Assembly: GCA_013203085.1 (NCBI GenBank)
Contig: JABMQX010000721.1
Location: 1-6,154, forward strand
DNA from: a bacterium
Lineage (GTDB): Bacteria; Auribacterota; JABMQX01
DNA: 6,154 nt
Direction: 5' to 3'
The notes beneath the pieces are model-generated. The model did no database searches. It was given only the letters and a program-made list of their open reading frames with translations, and was not told the origin of the DNA. Each line of letters starts with the position of its first letter. Positions within the stretch are counted from its first letter, which is position 1. Below are positions 1 to 6,134 of the stretch, piece after piece. A program made the translations under genes and the position numbers.

Positions 1-2
1 CC

Positions 3-2435
3 GATGGCGAGGAGGGCCGGGCAGCGGCGTTTCTTGAGAGCGATAGCCTTGTGACGGTGCCGAGGACGCCTTTCATTCAGGTTTACGAGAACATGAGGAG
101 GTTCGCTGTCCGGGTCAAGATAAAAGTGCCAAGCAAGCCTTCGGCGACGACATCGTGTTACCTGGTTCACAAATACCTCAACGGTGTCGGCTGGGTCTTT
201 GGCCTGCTCTTTGATGAAGACGGCATGAGGCTCTGGGGTACGGTGAAAGCCCCGACAGATTCTTACAGTGAATCGACGACGAAGATTAGCTACGGGGAGT
301 GGCACGAGCTCGCGTTCTCCTATGACGATTTTGGAGACAGGAAAACCCACATCTGGGCTGATGGGGTCGAGGTGATATACGATACGCACGATGCCTCGTC
401 GGGCGACTTGTATTCTGACGCGAACGCGGAACTCGTGATAGGGAACTTGAGCGCGACTACAGATAGGTGTCTCTACGGCTACATCGAGAGGCTCATGCTT
501 TACAGAAGGACCCTGGTCACCTCAGAACTCAGTGGCGGGGAACTGCTTTGCAAGTCGCGCGGTTGCATGCCGGTTCTCAGCCCTTCCGGGGGTAACTGGG
601 ACAGGACGACTTTGCGAGACCCGATCCTTTTGATGAATGAGAACGGCGAGATCGAAAAGGTGAATGGCCAATACGTCGTGTACTACACGGGGGGCTCTGC
701 GTACCCTGATTACCGGATAGGCCGGGCGGTGAGCGATGACGGGGTTCACTGGACGAAAAGCCCCTCCGGCGCCCCGGTTCTGGATGTTGGGGAAACCGGG
801 TCGTGGGACGAGAAGTATGTCGGCATGGGCACGGTAATAAAGATGAATCCCACCGACGGCGGGACTCACTATAGGCTCTACTACACCGGGCGAGACAACG
901 CGGGCAACTTCGGTCTTGGCCTGGCGACATCAAGCGATGGAGTAAGTTTCACGAAGCACTCCGGAAACCCGCTCATCTCGGGGGACCAGTGGGACACGAA
1001 TACTGATGCTCTGGCAGTCGCCTATGTGATTCAGCTTACGACAGGGCAATGGGCCCTGATGTTCGAGAGCAATTCGCCGTTTAAGATATACCTCGGCTTA
1101 TCGGATGACGGTATCGCATGGACTCCGTCGAATGACGGCGACCCTGTGATGGAAGGGACGGCAGAGGAGTGGGACAGCAACGGCGTCGCCAATCCGAAGC
1201 TGTTCGAGCTTGCGCCGGGAAAATATCTCTTAGGGTTCAACGGGCAAGCCGGAAATGCGGAGTGGAACATCGGCTTCGCTTATTCTACCGACCTGATAAA
1301 CTGGACAAAGTTCAGCGGCAATCCGGTCATGGTTCGGGGTCCCGCAGAATGGGAGCTGGCGCGTATCGAAAATGCCTTTATCGCAAAGCAGGACGTGGGC
1401 ACGGACACAGTGAGGATGTGGTACTTCGGCGGGCCGGACTCGACCTTTTTCCGCATCGGCTACGCGACCTGCCCCCAGTCCGGCATGGATATCTTTGACA
1501 TGATAGACGTAACGGGGTGGCAGAAACATGTCGAGCCGAATCTCTGCGAAGGTCGTTCGGTTCAACTCTGTGAGAGTGGCGGGGCAGCGAAACAGTTCCA
1601 TCAGGCTAAGACGCTGACGGCGGAGGACTACGTCGTCTCCTTCCTCGCTTACACGGACGGCTCAGAGATTACCTCGGCGGACTTGGCGCCTTTCGCGGAC
1701 ACGGCGCTCAGCAACGAAATCAGCCAGTTTCACTACGAGCACCAGGGCGGAGGGATCTATCTCTGCTGGGGAACCTTCACGGCGACGGCAGCCGACTGGA
1801 ATGTCGGAGTGGAGGTAAAGGCGAATAAGAGAGCCTATATCTCGCTGTTGACGTGTCTCAAAGGAGGCACGAGCAAGGCTTCGGGACCATATCCGAGAAG
1901 CCCTGTCGCCAACAGCACAACCGCGCCGAAGGCGCGGCAAGCCGACTCGTTGACGGTCGGCGGAAGCTCTAACTTCGACGGGAACAAGGGCACTCTGGAT
2001 ATCGAGTTGTATCCGATGTTTCCCTCGAATCTGGCGAACGATTTCGAGTTCTGCTGCGCACACTTTTATGGGGGAGCGGGAGAGGTCAGACTTTTCCGGG
2101 ACACCCCGGACGAGATCAAGTTTCGAGTCCAAGGCAACGGGGACGACGAGACTGTCACGGGCACTGTGAGCTGGAATCGTGGCGACCGCGTGAAAATTCG
2201 CGTGGTATGGAATTGCCAGCAGACTCTCGACGGGACAAACTACATGCTGATTTTCGCAAGAGTCAACGGGGGCGATTGGACGCAGATCGGCGAGTGCCCG
2301 AGCCAGCCGACGGCTCCTTCATCCGACCAGACGCTGTACGTGGGCAGACGCGGGGATTCTGCCGGATATGAGGCAAATTCCTTCATCAGTTGGCTACGGA
2401 TTTACGACCGAGCCTTGCTGAACCCGTCTTGGTGA
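3..2435 (+). CDS. Multidomain LamG / five-bladed-propeller glycosidase-like / CBM-like / LamG protein (5' partial)
   Basis: The frame is open from the left edge (first full codon at 3), so this is the last 810 residues of a longer protein. The GTG at 51 is not a convincing start, because the residues before it (GRAAAFLESDSLVTVP) are the usual opening strand of a LamG domain. Domains by residue from codon 3: about 1-176, LamG/concanavalin-like, ending YIERLMLYRRTL; about 190-490, propeller with four blade repeats of the form S-D-G-(I/V)-x-W-T-K...(N/A)-P-(V/L)...W-D, plus an RDP motif (near nt 618) and YYTG strands, like GH43/GH130/GH32-type folds; about 493-626, CBM-like beta-sandwich (TLTAEDYVVSFLAYTDGSEI, later a GIYLCWGTFTATA strand); about 647-810, second LamG ending FISWLRIYDRALL. 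Inference: a secreted or surface protein that binds and perhaps hydrolyses a glycan. I cannot assign catalytic residues, so the propeller may be inactive. A phage-type structural protein is an alternative. Its transcript converges on the sulfatase gene ending at 2653. Confidence 0.85.
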   Translation, partial: DGEEGRAAAFLESDSLVTVPRTPFIQVYENMRRFAVRVKIKVPSKPSATTSCYLVHKYLNGVGWVFGLLFDEDGMRLWGTVKAPTDSYSESTTKISYGEWHELAFSYDDFGDRKTHIWADGVEVIYDTHDASSGDLYSDANAELVIGNLSATTDRCLYGYIERLMLYRRTLVTSELSGGELLCKSRGCMPVLSPSGGNWDRTTLRDPILLMNENGEIEKVNGQYVVYYTGGSAYPDYRIGRAVSDDGVHWTKSPSGAPVLDVGETGSWDEKYVGMGTVIKMNPTDGGTHYRLYYTGRDNAGNFGLGLATSSDGVSFTKHSGNPLISGDQWDTNTDALAVAYVIQLTTGQWALMFESNSPFKIYLGLSDDGIAWTPSNDGDPVMEGTAEEWDSNGVANPKLFELAPGKYLLGFNGQAGNAEWNIGFAYSTDLINWTKFSGNPVMVRGPAEWELARIENAFIAKQDVGTDTVRMWYFGGPDSTFFRIGYATCPQSGMDIFDMIDVTGWQKHVEPNLCEGRSVQLCESGGAAKQFHQAKTLTAEDYVVSFLAYTDGSEITSADLAPFADTALSNEISQFHYEHQGGGIYLCWGTFTATAADWNVGVEVKANKRAYISLLTCLKGGTSKASGPYPRSPVANSTTAPKARQADSLTVGGSSNFDGNKGTLDIELYPMFPSNLANDFEFCCAHFYGGAGEVRLFRDTPDEIKFRVQGNGDDETVTGTVSWNRGDRVKIRVVWNCQQTLDGTNYMLIFARVNGGDWTQIGECPSQPTAPSSDQTLYVGRRGDSAGYEANSFISWLRIYDRALLNPSW

Positions 2436-2516
2436 AGCGGTAAAAGACCTCCGAGCTTAACGCAGAGGCGCAAAGGCGCAGAGAGGAACATGAGAAGGAC
2501 CGTGGCGGGGCTGTCG

Positions 2517-2535
2517 CGAGGGCGTCTCGCCCTCG
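2517..2535 (+). terminator. GC-rich hairpin, possible weak terminator for the LamG/propeller gene
   Basis: CGAGGGCG at 2517-2524 pairs perfectly with CGCCCTCG at 2528-2535 around a 3-nt loop (TCT). On the + strand it is followed by ATTCTTTCCT, which is T-rich but not a clean T-run. It lies about 80 nt after the stop at 2435, in the right place to end that transcript. It could equally be only part of the surrounding repeat. Confidence 0.3.
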
Positions 2536-2565
2536 ATTCTTTCCTACATCCTTTGCGCCTTTGCG

Positions 2566-2584
2566 ACCACACCTTCGGCGTGGT
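2566..2584 (+). terminator. Second hairpin in the convergent gap
   Basis: ACCACACC at 2566-2573 pairs with GGCGTGGT at 2577-2584 around a TTC loop, with one A-C mismatch (7 of 8 pairs). A pyrimidine-rich tract (TCTCTCTCGCCTTTCTCTCG) follows on the + strand. Termination is possible but the U-tract is interrupted by C. No T-run follows the hairpin on the minus strand, so it does not look like an intrinsic terminator for the sulfatase gene ending at 2653. Confidence 0.25.
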
Positions 2585-2652
2585 TCTCTCTCGCCTTTCT
2601 CTCGCCAAGACGCCAAGGGTATTCGTGAGCAACTATTCAAAAGCAGTGTGGG

Positions 2653-4149
2653 TCAAGGCTTCTTCCCGTCGGGAGAGAGAAACTTCGGGTTCTGCCTGCC
2701 GTAATAGGGTTGGCGGTCCCATTCACCACCTTTGCCAAAGGCGCGAGGATCGCCCATCGCTTTCATCCAGTTATCCAAGTCAGCTCGCAGTTTTATCTTC
2801 GCTTCGGCATACTTGGCAAGACCAGCAACGTTTGTCAACTGGCCCGGATCCTCCTTGAGATCGTAGAGTTCATCCGGGGGGCGTTTGTCGAAGGCGAGTC
2901 GAAACAAATTGGTGACATTGCCTGCATCACGGTTTTGCATCATGAAAGTTTTTGTGGGCGAACCGTCAATGTCGCCATATATTTTGGGATCACCAGCAGG
3001 CCAGCGATCGGGTTTGAAGTTGTGGATGTACATGAAACGATACGTCCTGATGGCCCGGCAAGGATAGCCCAGTCCGCCTTTGCGACAGAAGGCGTGCCGC
3101 TCGCGACCAGTGAAGACCCTGTCCCGCTTCGGGTCAACGCGGCCTTCTTTCTCCGAGACGAGCAGATCGAGGAAGCTTCTGCCGGACATCGCGGGCGGGG
3201 GTTTCAGCCCGGCTGCCTCGAGAAACGTCGGAGCGAAATCGGTGAAGCTAATGAAGTCGCGGATGGCCCTGCCGCCTTTGACCCTTGCAGGCCAGCGGAC
3301 GGCGAGCGGCATTCGCGTCCCGTAATCGTAGAGGTTGGCTTTCGCCCGAGGGAAGGGCATGCCGTTGTCGCTTGTGATGGCGACGATGGTGTTGTCCAGG
3401 TTGCCGGCGGCTTCGAGCAGCTTCAGCATTTCAGCCACTTCCCGGTCAAACCTCTCCACTTCAAAGTAGTAGTCGAGGATATCGCTGCGAACTTCCGGAA
3501 CATCGGGAAGGAACGGGGGGACCTTCACATCGTCGAGTTTTTTCCCGGAGCGCAGTCCGGAACCTTTGACGTACGACCGATGAGGGTCGTTGCTGCCGAA
3601 CCAGAAGCAGAAGGGCTTTCCGGTTGGAACAGTTTTGAGGAACTGCTCGAAATTTCTGTATTGCTGTCCTGCGGGATTGCGGGTCCGGCCGCCCGGTTCG
3701 ATGCGACCCGGCCCCCAACCTTTTCGCGTGAATCCGATGTGATAGCCCGCCGCCTGGAGAAGGTCGGGGAAGACTTCGAACTTTTTCGGCAAGGTGCTCC
3801 AGAGGTCGCCACCTTTTTCCAGTTGGGAGAACGCCCGGCCGGTCAGGATCGCTCCTCGGGATGGAGTGCAGGACGGCGCCGAGCAAAACGTATGGTTGAA
3901 CAGGACCCCTTCCCTCGCGACCCTGTCGAATGCTGGTGTGTTCACAACCCGGTCACCATTGGCTCCGGTGTGCACCCAGGACTGATCATCGGAGATCGCA
4001 AAGAGGATGTTCGGGGGAGGATCGTTTTTGTTGAGTTTTCGCGCTGCGATAGCGTCAGGCGACGCTTCACGGGCAAGGGCGGTCCGGCCCGCGAAGGACC
4101 CTGTCAGAGCGCCCAAGCTGACCGTTCGTAGGAAATCGCGTCTGTCCAT
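2653..4149 (-). CDS. Tat-exported Cys-type sulfatase, N-sulfoglucosamine sulfohydrolase (SGSH)-like
   Basis: Predicted hydrolysis of sulfate esters or sulfamates on glycans in the periplasm. The start at 4149 (498 aa) is chosen because GGAGG lies 9 nt upstream and the protein then opens with a Tat signal (MDRRDFLRT, hydrophobic stretch, likely cut after TALA near residue 26). The frame continues to 4245, but that extension resembles nothing. Seen: metal-binding D54/D55 (ISDDQ), formylglycine motif C94-T-P-S-R98 followed by GAILTGR, K143, H190 in NDPHR, and D261/N262 in TSDNGMPFP. The stretches NDPHR, SDNGMPFP, NLYDYGTRMPL, YPCRAIRTYRFMYIHNF and ELYDLKEDP match SGSH-family sequence as I remember it, so heparan-type N-sulfatase relatives are nearest, probably SulfAtlas S1_8. 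The substrate is not proven. Odd: the K-x-H motif reads K143-G-W145. A formylglycine-generating maturase is needed and is not in this window. Length is normal for the family. Confidence 0.93.
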   Translation of the reverse strand: MDRRDFLRTVSLGALTGSFAGRTALAREASPDAIAARKLNKNDPPPNILFAISDDQSWVHTGANGDRVVNTPAFDRVAREGVLFNHTFCSAPSCTPSRGAILTGRAFSQLEKGGDLWSTLPKKFEVFPDLLQAAGYHIGFTRKGWGPGRIEPGGRTRNPAGQQYRNFEQFLKTVPTGKPFCFWFGSNDPHRSYVKGSGLRSGKKLDDVKVPPFLPDVPEVRSDILDYYFEVERFDREVAEMLKLLEAAGNLDNTIVAITSDNGMPFPRAKANLYDYGTRMPLAVRWPARVKGGRAIRDFISFTDFAPTFLEAAGLKPPPAMSGRSFLDLLVSEKEGRVDPKRDRVFTGRERHAFCRKGGLGYPCRAIRTYRFMYIHNFKPDRWPAGDPKIYGDIDGSPTKTFMMQNRDAGNVTNLFRLAFDKRPPDELYDLKEDPGQLTNVAGLAKYAEAKIKLRADLDNWMKAMGDPRAFGKGGEWDRQPYYGRQNPKFLSPDGKKP

Positions 4150-4158
4150 TTGGAACAA

Positions 4159-4163
4159 CCTCC
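4159..4163 (-). promoter_or_regulatory. Shine-Dalgarno GGAGG fixing the start of the SGSH-like sulfatase
   Basis: The minus strand reads GGAGG here, 9 nt before the ATG at 4149. No comparable site precedes the farther upstream ATG at 4245. Together with the Tat signal beginning at 4149, this decides the start. Confidence 0.8.
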
Positions 4164-4173
4164 GAGGGTAAGG

Positions 4174-4179
4174 ATAATA
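4174..4179 (-). promoter_or_regulatory. Possible -10 element (TATTAT) for the SGSH-like sulfatase
   Basis: The minus strand reads TATTAT 24 nt before the start codon. There is no good -35 at the normal distance: the hexamer 17 nt upstream reads CGGTGA. This is a weak sigma-70-like candidate, and it would give a very short leader. Confidence 0.2.
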
Positions 4180-4204
4180 CGTGCTGGTCAGGTGACTCAC
4201 CGCT

Positions 4205-4246
4205 GATGGGTTGTACCACAGAAGCATGGTTACGTCAAAACCCATC
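4205..4246. promoter_or_regulatory. Inverted repeat in the divergent promoter region, possible operator
   Basis: GATGGGTT at 4205-4212 is the exact reverse complement of AACCCATC at 4239-4246, with 26 nt between. Inside, ACCA (4215-4218) can pair with TGGT (4227-4230). The element lies in the 244-bp gap between the two divergent sulfatase genes, 56-97 nt upstream of the minus-strand start and just upstream of its possible -10/-35. A shared regulator site is plausible. An 8-bp match alone could be chance. I found no convincing + strand promoter; TTGAGT at 4293-4298 with TATTTG at 4314-4319 is poor. Confidence 0.3.
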
Positions 4247-4381
4247 TTAAGAACTATCTCGACAGCCTACCTCCTTCGGGTTATGCTTACTGTTGAGTGG
4301 ACAAAACGCCGCTTATTTGGCATCCGCTTCTTCAGTTCGTACAAGGGGTCGGAATATCAGTGGCTGAACCGATTGCAGGAA

Positions 4382-4386
4382 GGGAG
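4382..4386 (+). promoter_or_regulatory. Shine-Dalgarno GGGAG fixing the start of the second sulfatase
   Basis: GGGAG, within the purine-rich run AGGAAGGGAG, lies 7 nt before the ATG at 4394. It supports that start over the in-frame ATG at 4211, whose extra 61 residues look non-coding and would place the Tat signal too far from the N-terminus. Confidence 0.75.
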
Positions 4387-4393
4387 CGGCAAG

Positions 4394-6118
4394 ATGAAAG
4401 ACGGGAACGGCAGAACAGAACACAAAAGCCTCAAAGTCTCGCTGAGCAGAAGAGATTTTATGGGGTTGGTGGCGGGCGGTACAGCCGCTTTGGGCTTGCC
4501 GCATCTCGCGTCGGGAGCTGGCGGCTCATCCGGCGGCAAGGGGCCCAACATTGTGCTGATCATCACCGACGATCAAGGTTACGGGGACCTTGGCTGCCAC
4601 GGTAACAACAAGGTCCGAACTCCGAACCTGGACCGGTTCGCGAAAGAGAGCGTCGAGTTGAGCCGGTTCTACGTCTGCCCGGTGTGTTCGCCCACGCGGG
4701 CCTCCTTAATGACGGGGCGATACAACTACCGTACAGGGGTGGTGGACACTTATCTGGGGCGTTCGATGATGCATCCGGACGAGGTTACGGTTGCGGAGCT
4801 ACTGAGGACGGCTGGTTATCGCACGGGGATTTTTGGGAAATGGCATCTGGGCGACAACTATCCGTTGAGGTCTGTTGACCAGGGGTTTCAGGAGTCCCTG
4901 GTTCACAAGGGGGGCGGAATCGGTCAACCATCCGATCCGCCAGGCAACAGGTATTTCGACCCTATCTTGCAGGACAACGGCAAGGCTGAGAAGTGCAGGG
5001 GCTACTGTACCGACATCTTCACCGATGCCGCGATGCGGTTTATCGAGGAGAATCGTGATCGTCCGTTCTTCGTGTACCTTTCCACCAATGCCCCGCACAC
5101 GCCCCTGCAAATTGACGATGCGTACGTCGCGCCCTACAAAGCCAAGGGGCTGGACGGCACGACGGCTAAAGTTTACGGCATGGTCACCAATATTGACGAG
5201 AATGTCGGTCGGCTGCTCGACAAGCTCACAGCGCTGAGCTTGGATGAGGACACGATTGTTATTTTCCTCACGGACAACGGCCCGCAGCAGAATCGTTACA
5301 ACGCCAGCATGCGCGGGCGTAAAGGCGGCGTATATGAGGGCGGCATCCGCGTGCCATTTTTCGTTCGCTGGCCGGGGAGGCTCAAGGCAGGCAAGAAAGT
5401 TGAGCGCATCGCCGCGCACATTGACGTTTTGCCGACGCTCCTTGATGCCTGTGGAGTACCCGCGCCAACAGGACTGTCGCTGGACGGCGTAAGCCTGCTG
5501 CCGCTGCTGCGAGGAGATAGCGTCAGGTGGCGCGAGCGAACCCTTTACTTCCAGTGGCATCGAGGGGATAAGCCCGAGCTGTACCGCAACTCCGCCGCAC
5601 GCTCGCAGCGATACAAGCTGGTTAATGGAGAAGGGCTTTACGATATCATCGCGGACCCGGGGGAACGGGATAACATCGCTGCAGAACATCCGGGCGCGGT
5701 GTCCCGAATGCGCAAAGGCTATGAAGAATGGTTTCGCGACGTGTCCGCTGCTCGCGGATATGAACCTCCGAGAATCCATCTGGGCACGCGGTTTGAGAAT
5801 CCTGTTATCCTGACGCGCCAGGATTGGCGGGGGCCCCGCGCGGGATGGGGTGCGAATTCTCTCGGTTACTGGGAGGTTAAAGTGGCGCGGGGAGCAAGGT
5901 ATGAGATTAAGCTTCAATTCGGGCGCGCTCGAAGCCCGGAAGTCGCGCACTTGAAAGTCGGCGGGATCGCGGTGAGCAAGAAGCTGAAGAAGGAGGCAAC
6001 ATCGTGCACATTTGAGTCCGTTCGCCTTGAACCGGGAGAGGCACGGCTCGAAGCATGGGTGGAAGCGGGGGAAAAGATCGTGGGCGTTTCCTACGTTGAT
6101 GTGAAACGACTGGACTGA
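4394..6118 (+). CDS. Tat-exported arylsulfatase A-like sulfatase with C-terminal beta-rich extension
   Basis: Predicted to hydrolyse sulfate esters from glycans or aryl sulfates in the periplasm. From the chosen start it is 574 aa. The N-terminus carries a Tat signal (S18-R-R-D-F-M, hydrophobic stretch, cut near residues 40-44). The sulfatase fold then runs from PNIVLIITDD (D59/D60, metal) to about residue 455, with C98-S-P-T-R102 (formylglycine site, then ASLMTGR), FGKWHLG (K149, H151), NAPHTP (H235), LTDNG (D294/N295), RGRKGG (K310) and an LYDIIADPGE strand near the end of the core. All expected active-site positions are present, unlike in the divergent sulfatase. Residues about 460-574 form an extra region of alternating strands (YWEVKVARGARYEIKLQF, ending GVSYVDVKRL) that may be a small beta-sandwich or carbohydrate-binding domain; this is inference. 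The next gene starts 16 bp downstream, so they are probably co-transcribed. Exact substrate and S1 subfamily cannot be read from the sequence. Confidence 0.95.
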   Translation: MKDGNGRTEHKSLKVSLSRRDFMGLVAGGTAALGLPHLASGAGGSSGGKGPNIVLIITDDQGYGDLGCHGNNKVRTPNLDRFAKESVELSRFYVCPVCSPTRASLMTGRYNYRTGVVDTYLGRSMMHPDEVTVAELLRTAGYRTGIFGKWHLGDNYPLRSVDQGFQESLVHKGGGIGQPSDPPGNRYFDPILQDNGKAEKCRGYCTDIFTDAAMRFIEENRDRPFFVYLSTNAPHTPLQIDDAYVAPYKAKGLDGTTAKVYGMVTNIDENVGRLLDKLTALSLDEDTIVIFLTDNGPQQNRYNASMRGRKGGVYEGGIRVPFFVRWPGRLKAGKKVERIAAHIDVLPTLLDACGVPAPTGLSLDGVSLLPLLRGDSVRWRERTLYFQWHRGDKPELYRNSAARSQRYKLVNGEGLYDIIADPGERDNIAAEHPGAVSRMRKGYEEWFRDVSAARGYEPPRIHLGTRFENPVILTRQDWRGPRAGWGANSLGYWEVKVARGARYEIKLQFGRARSPEVAHLKVGGIAVSKKLKKEATSCTFESVRLEPGEARLEAWVEAGEKIVGVSYVDVKRLD

Positions 6119-6121
6119 TAC

Positions 6122-6127
6122 AAGGAG
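6122..6127 (+). promoter_or_regulatory. Shine-Dalgarno AAGGAG for the downstream gene
   Basis: AAGGAG ends 7 nt before the ATG at 6135, which is near-ideal spacing. It starts only 4 nt after the sulfatase stop, so translation of the two genes may be coupled within one transcript. Confidence 0.75.
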
Positions 6128-6134
6128 AAGGAGA

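Larger units (their letters stand above)
2459..2619. repeat. Intergenic repeat cluster of 8-bp tandem units in opposite orientations
   Basis: Three near-identical 8-bp units of the form RCGCARAG occupy 2460-2483. Two inverted units (CTTTGCGC, CTTTGCGA) occupy 2551-2566. Two further units (CGCCAAGA, CGCCAAGG) occupy 2603-2618. The 12-mer CGCAAAGGCGCA at 2469-2480 is the exact reverse complement of 2554-2565, enclosing 73 nt. TCTCTCGCC is also repeated directly at 2587-2595 and 2598-2606. From memory, similar degenerate sequences are dispersed between genes in many environmental bacterial genomes and yield spurious short ORFs rich in Arg, Ala and Gln. I see no protein, target-site duplication or transposase. 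The whole convergent gap (2436-2652) seems to be this element plus short flanks. Confidence 0.6.

Noticed and set aside
51..53. GTG as the start codon of the first gene
   Set aside because: The same frame is open to the left edge, and the 16 residues before the GTG continue a LamG opening strand, so the gene most likely begins outside the window.
2459..2619. CRISPR array or insertion sequence
   Set aside because: The units are only 8 bp, degenerate and without regular spacers. There is no transposase and no terminal inverted repeat bounded by a target duplication.
2386..2858. Several short open frames of 76-122 codons across the convergent gap
   Set aside because: They are Arg/Ala/Ser-rich translations of the 8-bp repeat units in different frames, with no Shine-Dalgarno or domain, and are almost certainly not genes.
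2710..4131. Long open frame (473 codons) on the + strand
   Set aside because: It lies antisense to the SGSH-like sulfatase, which has a complete set of active-site motifs, a Tat signal and a Shine-Dalgarno. The antisense translation shows no domain I recognise and reflects codon bias in GC-rich DNA.
4150..4245. N-terminal extension of the SGSH-like sulfatase up to the ATG at 4245
   Set aside because: The Tat signal begins at 4149 with GGAGG 9 nt upstream. The extra 32 residues have no signal-like character and overlap the inverted repeat.
4211..4393. N-terminal extension of the second sulfatase from the in-frame ATG at 4211
   Set aside because: It would put 61 unrelated residues ahead of the MKDGN start and its Tat motif, and would run through the divergent promoter region. 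The ATG at 4394 has its own Shine-Dalgarno.
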